Assembly (NCBI GenBank): GCA_021904315.1
Contig: CM038914.1
Span: forward strand, 23,795,065-23,859,064
Direction: 5' to 3'
From: Sphagnum magellanicum
Lineage: Eukaryota; Streptophyta; Sphagnopsida; Sphagnales; Sphagnaceae
Length of the DNA stretch: 64,000 nt
Numbering within the stretch: the stretch's first letter is position 1; the number at the start of each line of letters is the position of its first letter. Below are positions 23,868 to 37,610 of the stretch, piece by piece. The position numbers were made by a program, and so were the translations under genes. The notes below the pieces were generated by a model. The model did no database searches. It was given only the letters and a program-made list of their open reading frames with translations, and was not told the DNA's origin.

Positions 23868-24293
23868 TTGCATCCCATGATACTAAGCGCCCCCTCCACT
23901 AATTCATTTATTACAGTGAAAGCACCACCCTCACTAGAAGTGCCAAGTCCCTCCCTTGCACAAGTGGCCATGGAACCCCATAGTAACGTCCCAACACTAC
24001 CATCTACCAAAATCTTATATCCAGTGCCTATTGATGTACCAACACCAACCCCTATTGAGGTGTCAAAACCACTACTTGTTGAGGTACTAGTTCCACCTTT
24101 AGTTCAAGCACCAGCTCCCCCCATTCATAAGGTATCTATCCCATCCTCTACTGAGGTGCCTCCAATTTCTACCATCATGGATGTGTGCAAAGAAGTTAAG
24201 GAGTCATCAAAGACATTGTTACAAAAGTCTTCCAAATCAATTATGCAAGTTAAGAAGGAGGTTAAACTACAACAATTGTATGTTTCTTTGTGA
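23868..24293 (+). CDS. Proline-rich open reading frame of unknown function
   Basis: A 141-codon plus-strand frame with a repetitive Pro/Val/Ser pattern (EVPSPSLAQV, IDVPTPTPIEV, VQAPAPPIHKV) and a Lys-rich end. I do not recognise it. It lies just upstream of a Ulp1-like remnant on the same strand and could be part of the same transposon-borne gene. No promoter or splice evidence separates it. Confidence 0.3.
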   Translation: MHPMILSAPSTNSFITVKAPPSLEVPSPSLAQVAMEPHSNVPTLPSTKILYPVPIDVPTPTPIEVSKPLLVEVLVPPLVQAPAPPIHKVSIPSSTEVPPISTIMDVCKEVKESSKTLLQKSSKSIMQVKKEVKLQQLYVSL

Positions 24294-24499
24294 TGAACCC
24301 TCTTGCCATCCTCATATGTTTATATAACATAATTTTGGATATGTTACACTAGATATTTTATTCTTCAAGTAAGCTACACCATGTTACAAATCATTCATTG
24401 TATCCCATGTTACATGATTTACTATGTAATTTGCTAATTAGTTTCCCACCATATAATGTAATTATTTCACATTATAGTCTAATGTCTTGAATTGTTTTG

Positions 24500-25135
24500 T
24501 AAGGTTGATGATATACTAAATGAACTAAAGAAAGGTGTGAACGTAGAGACAACTAATTACATATTTTTCTTCAAGGGTTTGAAGAATATGGAAATCGACA
24601 TTGGTTTTAATGATGTTCAGGACCTCCCTCATTTTTAAGCACAATTATGTGACACATGGCTTGATTTCATGCTCGTACACACATTTGCAATGAATGTAAC
24701 ATCCAATAGGAATGGATATTTGTTGTTGACTTCACAAGCCTCTTCTTGTTTAAAGAACGATGTTAAAAGTAGGGGAGGGGTGGCTAGGTGGGGGAAGAAA
24801 AATTTCAAGAACCATACAAATTCTTGTAATACTGTGATTGCCCTTTATTTGGCTTAGAACCATTGGTCCTTGTACATACTTGAAGAGAAGAGGACCATTC
24901 ACTTTGATTTGATACTAGGGCACCATGATAACCCATCAGCTTTGCAATTTTCAAAGAATGTGCAAAAAACATGAGTTATTTTTAAGGGCCTGAAGCCAGG
25001 TGATGGGAACTTTGAGGACTTCATGAAGGTGGAGTTTTGTATTCCCAAGGTGCATGATCAAACAAATGACTAGGAATGTGGGCATGAAGTTGTTGCAAAC
25101 TTTACCACCTATGTGAAGAGTTGAGGGACGTAATT
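24500..25135 (+). pseudogene. Ulp1-like (C48) cysteine-peptidase remnant
   Basis: In the plus strand around 24840-25125 the order of motifs is N-H-W-S-L, then IHFDL, then KVEFCIPKVHDQTND, an in-frame TAG, and ECGHEVVANF. In C48 (SUMO-protease-like) peptidases the catalytic residues lie in H-W, D, and Q-x(4-5)-(D/E)-C-G in that order, as here. Stops before HW and between ND and ECG show that the gene is dead. Such proteases are commonly carried by plant Mutator-like elements. A link to the MULE transposase at 27.1 kb is possible but not shown. Confidence 0.5.
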
Positions 25136-25139
25136 TTTT

Positions 25140-27135
25140 TTATTAGGATAGTTGGTGAGTTACATATGCCTATGCCCTTAAATTAGTATGTAAAATCCCA
25201 TTTTTTTTTTCCCTTTTGTAACTTACCTATGTTATTGGATATGTAAGAAGCATGAACCATTTAATAGGAAGGTTTTTCTATAACAATGTTTGATGTTGTG
25301 TATTGTAGGGGATATGGCCTCAAGTCTAAGCATGGGAAATTGAAAGCATGATCATCCATGACTTTGTTGATGAGCTCGGTGTTGTAGATGAAAGTAGGGA
25401 CTATGTTCCTCCAAATGTTTTACTTGCAGGGGACACACAATTTGGTCCCATTGCTACAATTGTTGTAACAATGTAGAAGCACAACAAGCCATCTTGGATG
25501 ACATTCGGAACAAAAATCAAGGTAGTAGTTCAAAGAAAACTCTAAAAAGGGCAAGAGGGTCACTAAACCTAGTGAGAAACTTGCCCTCCCAACCACTTTT
25601 AAACCTTATAACCCCATGTACAACACCCAAGGCCCCTAGCCAAACTGCTCAAAGTAGGACAACAAACATAAAAATATGTAATGCCCCTTGTAAAAAAAAC
25701 TAAAGACACATGTTTTAGTGCCCATAGCATTTCCAAACATGTTATGTTACATGTTACATTAATATGTATGTATAAAAAATTGAGATGATGCTTCTTTCAA
25801 CATGTATGTTAATGACATATAATGTAATGTAATGTAATTGTAATGTAGTGGTGTATAACATAATATAATTGCAATGTGATGGGACTTATAATCCAATATA
25901 ATTAATGTATGTTATTGTGCATGGAGTCTTCTCTTGCAATGTCCTTGCACTTTTGTAGGTTATGACAAAACTATTTTGGAAGTAGAGCTTTAAGAGGCAT
26001 TTAGTTGATGAGGAAGAAAGCAATTGGGCATTGAGCTAAACACCTTTAGAGGAAGCTAACTTTGATTGAAACCCTAAATTTACCTTGGTGTTTTTTTTAG
26101 TAATCTTCTTCTTCTCATTTTCAAGTTTAGGGTTTAGGGATGGCATCTTGTTATTGCAAGTCTTGTAGCTTAAACTACCCATGTTGGGTCTAGGTTTGAT
26201 AGTGACTTTCACCCATTGTAGGTGAGCAAGTGAAGTTCACATGGGATGTTACATGGTAGGTGGTCAATGCATTCATTTTTGAATATTTTGTATGATTCTT
26301 TGTTATTATTCAAAGTGTTCCTTTAATGCTGGTTTTGGCAATAGTTTACCATCATTGTTGGTGATAATTTGTTGAGATAGGGTTCTAGAATAACAATCAT
26401 TAATTTCATGATTTTTTTTCTTCAATTTACCTATATATAATACATGTATTTTTATATAATTTATAAGGAACAATATAAATGCAATGTTGTATTGATTTGC
26501 TATGAATCAATGTCAAAACAATGCTACTAGTTGTTTCAACACTTATCAAATGCAAGATTTGATTTATATTGAATCAATGTTTGTTATTTGCCCATTTGAT
26601 ATTGCAGCACTTCATAGGATTGTATTAATGTTGTGACAATGAGTACCATTGTTTTAACATTTTTAATGTGTTGATTTTATGTGATATGCAATGACATTGA
26701 AAATCCACCTTTATGAAGGTTGTAACAACATCAATTCAATAGTTAATCAATTTGTGTTGTTTCAACATTGACAAGATCTTATCCATTGAATGGGTGTTGA
26801 AAAAATGTAAATTATGTCAAAACAATCCCAATGTTAATTCAATACATATTGTTATAATGCCATCAACATATTGTATCAATGACCATATTAACATTGAATA
26901 TTCAACATATAGTCATCAATTTGATGACTTATTAATGTATGTTGTGCCAATGTTGGTCATATTTTTTTCATTGATTTAATATTGATAAGATGTCAAATGT
27001 TTTAGTATAATATCAATGCCATTTCAGGACATGTTGTTACAATGTCACTTTAACATCATATTAAGATTGTATCAAGATTGAACGTTGAACATATTATTAA
27101 GGTGTTGTAAAAGCATTCATACAAAGAGGGGGCAA
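25140..27135. other. Gene-poor stretch with simple repeats
   Basis: Contains a short (TAATG)n tract near 25815-25840 and, from 26460 to 27060, many AACAATGTT/CAACATTG-type words that may form weak secondary structure. A 69-codon frame at 25494-25703 (Ser/Lys-rich) has no recognisable domain and may be the 3' end of the upstream transposon gene. Confidence 0.45.
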
Positions 27136-27139
27136 GTTT

Positions 27140-29350
27140 GTGATGTTGGCAAAAAAATGGACGAATGAATTATGGCAAAAACATCGAAAGGACCCACTTG
27201 ATGTGAGAATGTGGGTTTTGGAAAATCTTGAGATAGTTTTCTACTACTATGTAGAACATGCCCCTTTAGATCTCAATATATCAAATCAAGATGACACCCC
27301 TTTCACCTTGGGAACCCAAAGTACGCGGCAATGTGAGAAATATGGGCAAGGGAGTTCAATAACATTCAATGCAACATTTGGCACCAATCAATACAGGGTA
27401 TGGCATTGTCTTCCATTTTTTGAAATTGCATACTTTTATGTTTTATAACATTCAACCTATGAACCTTGCACTATGTTTTTTGTAGTACCCTCTATACACA
27501 ATGATGGTGTTTGATGAATGGAAAAATGAAATACCCATTGCATTCATTGTAATTATAAAATGCCAAAAAAATGACCTCCATCTAGTCCTTTAATCACTAT
27601 CACAAAGAATGCCAAATGATTGGACGTTGTATGCTATCATTGTTGATAATGTTCAAGTAGAAATCAACATCTTGAAGTAAGATTATTCTTTCCCAAAATA
27701 AGTCCCAAAGGTTATTTGTCCCCATTTGGGATTTGTTGGCACTTGTAGAGTTTTCAATTCTGCCTTCAAAGGTCATATTTACCTTCATATGAATAGAACC
27801 AAAATATACTACAATTTGTCAACTTGGGTTCACAAGTTTTGTTTTAGGTATAAGTTTTTGCTTTCTGTCCAACTTGGGTTTATAGGTTTTTTCTATTACA
27901 AAACAATATCCTAGGTGTATGTTAATGGGCATTGAAAATTAACAATGTGTCAACTCAATAGTTTGGTACAAGCTTAAGTGTTCGTCGCAGTTTCATGTAC
28001 AAATGCAAAAAACCATTACAATTTGCAGTCTACATTTATAGCAAATGTTCCCATGTAGAATATATTCATTACTATATTTTGTGTCATTGCTCTTAGGTAC
28101 ATTATCCCCAATAGAACAAACATACCTTCAATGTGAATCTGATTTGTTTTTGCCATTGTTGTAGGGGCGCCCATTGCTTTATTGAAATTGTTTTTCCATG
28201 AAACAATGTTTGACCAAAAGCTAACATGTTTTTGTGTTTGTGGGATGTGTGGAAAACATGGGTTGGGAATGCCGTAAAGAAGATTGCATTTGTAGAGGAA
28301 CAAGCTAAAGTCTTATGTGCCCTTTGGGAGGATAATGCATTTGCAGGGATGTCCCACCAATTCTAACCTTATCTTGTGGGAAAAACAACAAATTGAGTTG
28401 TTGGAAACAAGTTTCCCAAATGTAGTTCAATTCATTCAATACCTCAAAGATCATTGGTTGTTGAAGGTAAGGATGTGGTGTGTTGGGAATTAAAACATAT
28501 CGCATGCAAGGTAGGACAAAAACTCCTTTGTGGAATCATTCCACAACAAGATGAAAAGAATATTGTACTCTTCAAGAGAAAGGTTCATTGGGTGCAGAAT
28601 GGATTGGTTGATTTACCATCTAGTTGGTGATGTTCTAACACACTACTAGTATGGTGTGTAGCTAAAAATCTTTGGTTATGTATAAAACAAAAAATAGGAA
28701 GGCATTGTTGCGAGTGTTGTACTTAAAGCCCGTGATATTCCAAACACAAATGTGATGTTACGTCCAAATGGGGAGGATATTACATTGGTGGCATCCACCA
28801 ACCACCCATCGAAAGTGTGGACTATACACGCTCCAACTTATGAATGGCCACAATGTAATTGCCCTTTTGTAGTGCAAGGAATAATTTGTATGTTATGAAA
28901 AGTTTCAAAATGCTCCATCTTCACATTCTAGTTGGTGCAATTGTACAAAAGATGGGTACACTCCATGGGGTTCATAAGGGTCTGGCATTGGATGTCCACA
29001 TTAATTATATTGATATGTCTAATAAAAAAGTTGATGTGAATGAGAAGCCTGATGATGTTGATGCCTTGGAAACAACAGAGCAAGAGGAAGCCTACACAAT
29101 TTAAAACCTAGGTGAGTTAATTGACTAGGTTTTAAGGGAGCTCCAAACTATTGCATGTGATTTTCCACCGTTACAAAAACATTTACTATTTGGATCGAAA
29201 GTTCTGAGAAGAAAGCAATAGGATATGATAGCACAAGGCATTGTAGGTTTGGAGCACTTTGATGCAAAACCATTATTCTTAAGTGTGTTTAGTGATAATA
29301 ATTTGAGAAGACACAAAGGATTGCTTGAATCCAATGCTCTAAAAAACAAC
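27140..29350 (+). mobile_element. Mutator-like (MULE) transposase remnant
   Basis: The plus strand reads ITFNATFGTNQYR, a possible intron (27397-27484), then YPLYTMMVFDEWKNEIPIAF, IIVDNVQVEINIL, later MFLCLWDVWKTWVGNAVKKIA, and at about 28850 CNCPFVVQGIICM, followed by a C-terminal block with HFDAKPLF and RRHKGLLESNALK. These are the MULE transposase core, with the first catalytic Asp of D-A-T-F-G-T-N replaced by Asn, and a SWIM-type CxC...C zinc finger. Stops and frameshifts are frequent. Terminal inverted repeats were not identified. Confidence 0.75.
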
Positions 29351-31310
29351 TAGCTAAAAGATAATCAACAAAACATATTTGCATATAGACATCTCTAAAT
29401 GGCAACCATTCCATTAGAGTATGTCAAAGTAGTTATAGGCGGTTATGCCATTGGTGTGCTTCGGGTCACATTGGGCTCATAGGCAAGTACATACTAAAAC
29501 AATTTGCCATTTGTAGAACCTATATAGTATATGACATAATATTTTTTTGTAGAACATTTTGAAAAGTTTGAATGAAATTGTTGTTTGAAGAAAAGAAATA
29601 AAGTTTGCCTTGAGTTCAATAAGCGTGTTTGATATTTTCATCATCTACCAAATTTTTCTACACAAGTCAATTTGGTTTGTGAAGACTATGTGAATGCAAT
29701 TTGCATTTTTTTCTACCAATTGTCTCCACAATTCAACTCAGTAAAACATCATGCAAATCTTCAGATTGTATAGGAATGTGCGATATGAAGAACACAACTT
29801 TGAATGTAAAACAACTCCTGCAAATGAGGTGAATACAAAAAACAAGATATTACTTTCCAATGTGTTATGAACTCTTATAAACAATTGTGTTTCACAAATT
29901 GAATTACAAGATATCATGAAACATTGACTGTAATACTATGTAGTATTTTGATCTAATGAAAATATGCACGTGCAAATTGCATCCATTTGCTTTCAAAATC
30001 CTATAGGGTTTCAAAATTATTGTCTACATCAAAAAAATTAGCATTAGAGAATCAATGAATGAGCACATTGCAATGACAAAAAAACTCAATATATGTTCCA
30101 ACCATTACAAAAGCTTGATGTACATCTCCTAATTGCCTAGATTTCTAGATCCATTAAGTCGAGCAATTTATTGGTCTTGAACTACATCCCAAAACCACTA
30201 ACCACTACTAGGTGCTAGTGGCATATTTTCCTAATTACTTGTGCTAACTTTTATAACATGATTAACTCCCACTGCTCCAACAAATAATATAATCTCTCGC
30301 CTCACATTTCCTAGGATTGATACCAAACTATGAAAGTTACATTTGACCACTCCAAAGCACCTATAATCAACATCCTCATAAATATTCAATCTCTTAATTG
30401 CCTTAACTATTGGCAACCCTACGTTTAGCAGCCTCCAAAAACATAGAGTTACTTGCACTTCGTACTTGTTACATGTCCTACAATAATAACAACTATATGT
30501 GAATAGCTCAAAACAAATCCACCATAGGTATTTCTTGCAATAGGTGAGAAGTTAGTTTTATGTTTCAAGGCAAAAGACAATATAGTCAATTCGTTTACTA
30601 ATTTCTTGCAAATTTTGGAGTCCTAAAAATTGGGTTCTTGTGGCTTTCAAAGGAGTATGATCAAAAGCATTCGTCATTCTTGAAATGAAGACATTTCAAA
30701 CCATGTATATTTCCAAAATGTTTTGAGACATTTCACATTATGTCCAAAATGTTCTGCAACAAGAACCTAGTAACATTCAACATTGTTTGCCAACAAATCT
30801 ACAACCACATCTAGACTATGTGGTCGACTAACTAGTAGAACACACCATCTTCCTAGGTCAATTAGTCCTTTGAGTACTTCGTAGTCTTATGAAGTGGTCC
30901 AATTCAACAACTTTTGGATGTTCTTCCAAGTCAATCAACCATGCATAATCAACCATGCATTGTTTAGAACATCAATGTTACACAAGGTCTATTTGACTAT
31001 TTCAACTAGTGTTGATCGACTTTGGATTGCTTCATCCCTTGAGAACCAAATCTGTGTCACCTACACCCAAGCAAATGTGTAACTATAGTTGTAAATATGA
31101 TTGATAATTAGGGGGAAAAAAATGGGATAATGATTTTTTTAAAAATACCTAAAGAGAAGTGGATTTATCATGTGTCATCCACTTGTAGGACTTTGTGATA
31201 AACTTTATCACATAAAATGGACATTCTCAATCTAACACATGTTGCAATCCATCAAGCCAGGTCCAACTCATCTTAAACATGGTTCATTTCCATTCATTTG
31301 TCTTGGACAA
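29351..31310. other. Gene-poor stretch
   Basis: No recognisable gene. A 75-codon minus-strand frame around 30231-30458 has no domain that I can name. Confidence 0.5.
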
Positions 31311-31315
31311 CTTAC

Positions 31316-32874
31316 CTTATTTCACCGCCCAAATCTTGGCAAAAAAACGATGTAGTACCGATGAAAGATGTTTGCAAATTTTAGCGGGTTTCATAGTGAT
31401 ATCGACTATCATCATTTGTTACAATAACACTCCAATGGTTTGCATTTTGAAATGGGATTAAAACAACCTTCATTTCAATGGGCACATTGAATTTTTTTCT
31501 TACAAACTTAATAACATTATCTTTTGACTCTCCCTATTCTTTGATCCAATTCTTCACAATATCCCACAAGTGGGGGTGGGTGATGTACATAGACTCCCTT
31601 AATAATTGGCCATGTGTAAACCACACCCTAAAGAATTCCATGGCATCAGTGGACAAGAACCTTTCTTTGTTGTTGAGTAGGCCAATGTCAACATTAAGCC
31701 TTAGTTCCAAGTATTCACTTGCAATCACAAATGAGATAGTAGAATTGTTGGTCCCACCTTTGGATTGTATGAAGTTTTGCACAATTGGCGCCAAACTACC
31801 AATGAAATCAAGGATTGTTAGTTAAACAAACATAGCATAACTTAGCTAAGAAAAATGACAATATGATAATTTTAATCAAATGTTCTACAAGCATATCATG
31901 TAATGTTTTGTATAATTCACCTAGGTATAAGTCCTTCCAATGGTCCTAAAATGAACTAATCCAAGAAAATAAATAATGTAGATCTACATTTTTTGTTGGA
32001 ACTATTCATTTACTTACGTATCTTCTTTAAGCAAGGCATTAGACCGTGTGGTAACCCCATCTTTTGCAACCACGAATACGCAGTCCTTTGATTCACCAAT
32101 ATTTGATCCCGCCATACATGTCAACACATTGCTTGCACCTTTTGGGTCGAACTTTGTGATTAACTTAAAAAACTGCACACCTTGGGAAGTGTGTCATTGA
32201 GGTTTGATAATGATCTTAAGGGGTTCAATGCAGATTACCTTGGAGGTTGTAGACCAATGGAAAGGGATGGTGTCCACTTGAACCCAATAAGGGTAGCAAA
32301 GGCAACATTTGATGGGAGTGGTGATGCAGGGTGGGATTATTGATGTAAGATTGCAAGTCAATACCAATTGAATGGCTAGGGTTTCGTTTCGGTGTTCATG
32401 ACTTACAATTATCCGCAACAAATCTATTCCTTGAAACTCTTCAACTTCTTGCATAATATTTGTCAGAATAGGTGTTATTAGTAAAATTTGTTCATTAGTT
32501 TTGTAAAAGTGAGTGATTACACATCAAATCACTAAAATTGGAATGTAAACCATAAATTAGTAATTGGTCATGATTTAAAAACTAAAGTAATAAAGTAGAA
32601 TTGGAAATATGAAACATGTGTATATACCTTTTGTTGTTGCTTCATCCAATTTGTGGGCGGCAACACTGACATCAACATTGTTATGATATGTTTCTTTTAT
32701 TGTCCCTAGTTTAAGGAACAATGCATGAAGCTGGAAAGTCCATAACTTTGCTAACAATTGTTGGTATTTACTTCCCCTATCACGAAAGGCATTACCATTT
32801 CCAAAGTTTGCCTTCCTTGGGAAAACCCAACCCATGTCTATCTCCTCCTTCAACACCAAGGCTTTGTTGAGAAC
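31316..32874 (-). pseudogene. Multi-exon minus-strand gene remnant with a C48-like His-Trp motif
   Basis: Three minus-strand segments have coding-like protein and good splice sites: 32628-32874 (donor ACAAAAG|gtatat), about 32018-32447 (donor GATAC|gtaagt) and 31316-31795 (acceptor ttggtag, donor ATAAG|gtaagt). The last reads LRESMYITHPHLWDIVKNW and MKVVLIPFQNANHWSVIV; a hydrophobic strand followed by N-H-W resembles the start of a Ulp1/C48 peptidase core. In-frame stops near 32194, 31530 and 31395 break it. Coding-looking minus-strand stretches continue upstream to about 36.2 kb. It is probably a transposon-borne gene; the family is not established. Confidence 0.4.
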
Positions 32875-33689
32875 CTAATAATAGAACATTCAAATGAACA
32901 CATTAGGGTGTGAACAAGATACAATGAGCCAATGGGATTATTGGAAAAAAAGATCACATGTTTTTTTTTGCTAGAAAACACTTTTTCATATGAATGAATT
33001 TTGGAACAATTTTTTTTACAACTTGTTATAAGAAATGCTTATAGTTGTCCGAATACATAATTTTTTTTCTTCTTCATCATTTTTGAATAAATATGAATTT
33101 TTTAAAGTGTCATGATTCCTTATAAATTTAATGTTTCATTTTTTAAAAATGCTAATAATTTCAAATCATAAACAATTTTTATTTTTTTACATTTTTATGT
33201 TTTTATATGATAAACTACAACTTTTCTTAACACATCATGTACATTTTACCCCATTTATGTGTGACAAAGGACTTTTGAAGTTCTAAAATTTAGGATCAAT
33301 TTTGGAAAGTTCTTTGAATTTTCAAAGTTTTACAATTCCACATATCTTAGGGTATGACTGTTTTTTTAATGTGGTTAATGAGTCTTTATCCTCTTAATTT
33401 TTTTCCCATCAAATGTGATTTATTATATGAGTCCTTTTGATAATCCTTTGCAAAATTGACTCTTGTCCGATGCATTCATGTACATTCTTCGAGGTCCAAA
33501 ATCAAAACTTAAAACTTAAATTTTCATCAAATGGATTTTTGGTTTGAATTCCTTAACATTCAAATGAATGAAAACACAATAACTTGCCGTGATTTCCATG
33601 GCTTTAGATGGCAAAACATAAATATTTATCAAATTTTGATTTTTTTTTTTTGCGGTCCAATGCCCTTTTTGGCTCATCGGATTGTTACT

Positions 33690-36180
33690 GCACCCATTAT
33701 GGCATAAAATGTGGCATATTGAATGAAATGTGCAACATAAACAAAATAAAGTTAGGAGTACTAGTTGGAAGATGTAATACCTCGTCTAGTGTAGGCCTAT
33801 CACCTGGCCTAGTGGAAGAACTACACCACATATATTCCAATTGCTTGCTTAGTCCAAAACTATGCATGTCTAAGATTGTTCTATGAGCAATTTTGGAAAT
33901 AAACCCCCATATTTTTTCAACCTTTGGGTTTTGTAGTTCAAGTTCAAAACCTAGTAGACCCAACAAGTCTTGTCAAGCTTGCAAAACATCTTCAATGTCG
34001 TATTGCATCTTTGGGAACCAAAAAATTATGTAGTCTACATTTTGCATAACATTGGTAACCTCACAGAGTGGGTTTGGTCACAAGCATAATAGAGGATAGT
34101 GCATTGTGTTAGACCTTTGTTTGGATGTGCTAGGGGGTGTTGTTTACCAAACAATGCTCTGCAAAAAAGTTTGAAAGCTATAACAATATGCGGGCATGCC
34201 TTATCTAATGAGAAGGGTTTTGATTCCTTTTCAAGCTCTTTAGTGATGATTTCCAACTCCTCCTTTGTGTGTTGCCATGGGCATTGAGGACCAATTTGCA
34301 AAGGATAATGCTTCAATAACTAGTATAAAGGCGACCACCCCCACTTGGATTTCTCCTTAATACCCTTAATTTGTTGGTCATAAAATTTCAATTCTTGTCA
34401 AACACAATCTTCTTTCTTTTTCCTAATTTTTTTTGCAACCCTTGCCTTATCTGCATCATACTCCTTTTTTTTCACATATTGTAGGTATTCTCAAAGATTT
34501 TTCATCTTTATGAATTGTTTCATGGTGTTCTTTCCACAATTAGCTTCAGTCCATGCGTTCAAAGACTTCGCAACAATCTCAAAAATTATGGTTGTCCTTT
34601 CAACCCCTTTAACAACCTACATGCATAGTATGTGACTAATAAAAACCTAGGTTGGAGAACAATGATTTATAGTAATAATAATTTGGGTTACATAACATTG
34701 ACTGTGACTAATAAAAACCAAAATTGGAGAACAGTGACTGTACAAGTAATAAGAAGCAAGGTTGTAAAAGATTGAATGTAAGTAACAAGAACCCAAGTTG
34801 CAGATTGATGATTGTGAGACATTTGAACTTAGGGTGCAAAACAACGATAGTGAGTAAGAAAAAGTAAATTCACTATTGGAAAAAGGTACCATTTTCCAAA
34901 TGCAGACACAAGTGTGTTTCCTAAGGTATGTTTAGTTTCCATCTTCATAAGGAGAGCTAGGGCTTCTTCAAGGTCTTCAAACATTGTCAGGGCCATTATT
35001 TTATTCATCTTTGACAATAAGATGTAAAGCCCATTCATTTGTACTTCCATAGGAGGAGGGGCCAAATCACAAACGCTTTCAATTATGAATGTTTCAGTTG
35101 TCTTCCTTGCTTTCGCTTCAATGTCAATTTTGCTTACATGTGTCACACCCTTTTGTGATAGTGTTTGCCCATTTGGAAACAATGATAGACTTGCCAACAC
35201 ATAGGTTGAATCTCTTAGTGCTTTCAAATGAATATGGGCCTTTAATTGCCCTCATAGAAAGAATTAAATACCTCTCTTCACAAAAATAGACTTGCATTTA
35301 GTTTGTTCTGCTTTATACAATGTATTGGTTTTATAATTGTAGAATTTTCCACTATAGGCATCTTTGCTTGGAAAATGTTTTTGGTAGTTTATAGTGATTG
35401 GGTAACACCTGCAGGTATCCCACCTAAAAGTGAATGAAAATTTGGGAATCTAAAAGTGTGGTATAGATTGTTTACATGGGCATTATGAAGATCTACAAAC
35501 AAAAGTGGGAAATACATAATTATTTAATGAACAACTGGAGTTGGAAATCTTCATTTGCAAAATGAACCTAAAAAAAAAATGTTTATAGATTAGAATTGGA
35601 AAATAAAAATGCAACAAGCTAAGCTCTTATCTGAACTGGAAATTTTAAAAAGGAATGTTAGGTTTGGAATCATACAAACCTTGGTAGTGAATTGAAGAAA
35701 AGTCTCCATCACTGATTAACTCAACAACCACCTTGTCCTTTTGATGTATGGGCCTTGGAAGTGGTAGTGCTCTGTCTTGAAATTTTAAACTTATTGATGT
35801 AGCCCTCTTATTGGGATGTTCTATTGCATCATCATTTGGGTGTTTACTTTTGTTTGGTAGGGTCTTGTTATGTTTCTCCTTTAACCTTGTCAACTATTTT
35901 GTTTCAGACTTGGTCCAAGTTGGGTACATCTTCAACAACTCCTTGCCCTTGTATTTTAGGCATTGCATCATCATTCTATGGTAGCTTAAGGTGTTCTTGT
36001 CTTTGTAATAATTATTGTAGAACTTGCATTGAAAGGAAGGCCAATTTTCGATGGGGAAATCAACACATTTGACATCAAAATGTGCTTATAATGTGAGAGT
36101 CTCATATTCTTCAAAGTATAGTGCATCACAATGATGTCAATTTTATTGCATTGTTGATTTGCAAATCCTACCTTTACCAT
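33690..36180 (-). pseudogene. Scattered minus-strand coding remnants, unknown family
   Basis: Minus-strand frames at 33697-33966, 34035-34316, 34829-35227, 35645-35893 and 35986-36180 have amphipathic, coding-like composition (for example KEELEIITKELEKESKPF, FEDLEEALALLMKMETK, DKVVVELISDGDF). They are collinear with the remnant at 31.3-32.9 kb and may be its upstream exons. No domain was recognised, and stops separate most of them. Confidence 0.3.
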
Positions 36181-37610
36181 TTAGACCTCCCAATACTTGT
36201 AATATGTTGTTAATCATTTTCTAAAGAATTGTTATGTTCTACATAATAAGGTGGATAGGAAATGATGTTCATTATTATTTTCCCAAATTGTATGTATTCA
36301 ACACAATAGACCTAAATTTCAAAAGAAAAATAACAAATTGTAAAACCCCAAGGTCTTATATGTAGTTAATAAATAGAGACCTTTTTTTGCAGTCAACAAA
36401 TCTTACTGCCCATTTTTTGCAGCACATTCAACAACAAATTCATGATAGGTAGAAATAAAATAACAGAAAGTTTACCCCTTCTACCCATCCTCTTGCTGAT
36501 GTCTTCACAATGTCGATATATTTAACTTCCAAGCAAACGAATCATGTAGGAATCTTCTTGCACACAAGTCGGCAATGCCTCTTGTAATAGATGTTTTCGC
36601 TCTCCAATCCCTCCTCTAGTTCACATCGTGCTATTGTCAAGCTTTCGTGTGTTGTCAATATTTTGTCTATTGTCATCTTTAGTTGTAGGAGAATCAAGCT
36701 CACCTTCAACACTATAAATAACAATGGGAGTGGGAGATCTTCCCACTATGTACTGTGTTGTTTTCCTCAAATGACACTTGTAGCAATAGAAGGTGCAATT
36801 TCTATTCTTTATGTTGGTTCCATAGTTGCTCACGAATTAAAACATGACACAACAATTATGAAGAAGCTACTAATGTAGTCACCTTAACACTTAATGCAAC
36901 CCTAAACCTTAAACCTTTCAAGGGAAGGTTGTTTTCCAATATGTTATCTAACAAAGGACAATCACACCCTCCAATGTGTTTTCTGATGAAAGACAATTAG
37001 TGTTTTGCACTCAATGCTTTTATAATCATTTTGCACCACCAAACCCTAAAACATTCCTTACATTGCTTACAATATGAAACCCTAAACGTCCAATCTACAT
37101 TTTGCTATTTTTAGTTTATATTTGAACTATTTTGTTTCTAATGCAGAACATTGGATGTTTTGCAGTCAACGTTGAAAGGAGTGACAGACAGATGATGATG
37201 CTTGGGATGTTTTGTCAATAGCGAAAGGAGGGCCTGGTTTTGGAGGTGGGGTAGGCAATGGGTTGGGGGTCTGGAGACTGTGCCAGATAGAGCTCGTTAA
37301 GGGTTATTTGGTGTCTCACGAGGTAGGGGGGCTAAGGAAGAGGTTCTTTGTCACCTTGCACACATAAGCTTAGGGTCAAACAAATTTGCGCAGAGAACGA
37401 GATGGTTCAAATGTTCAACATTGTGATAAAGTACTGAAGATAGTGTTTACTACTAGTTCCAAGTATGCACTTGGAAGGAGAGGGGAATGTGTCTTCACTA
37501 CTAATTGAGCAAAAAGTGTTGATCTGGAATTGGCACTATTACAGGGGCAACTAATAGACAACTGGCAAGCAGTTTTGTTCAATAAGATTTCCATACACAA
37601 CTCAGATTAT
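36181..37610. other. Gene-poor stretch
   Basis: No supported gene. The last 400 bases are less AT-rich than what precedes. Confidence 0.5.
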
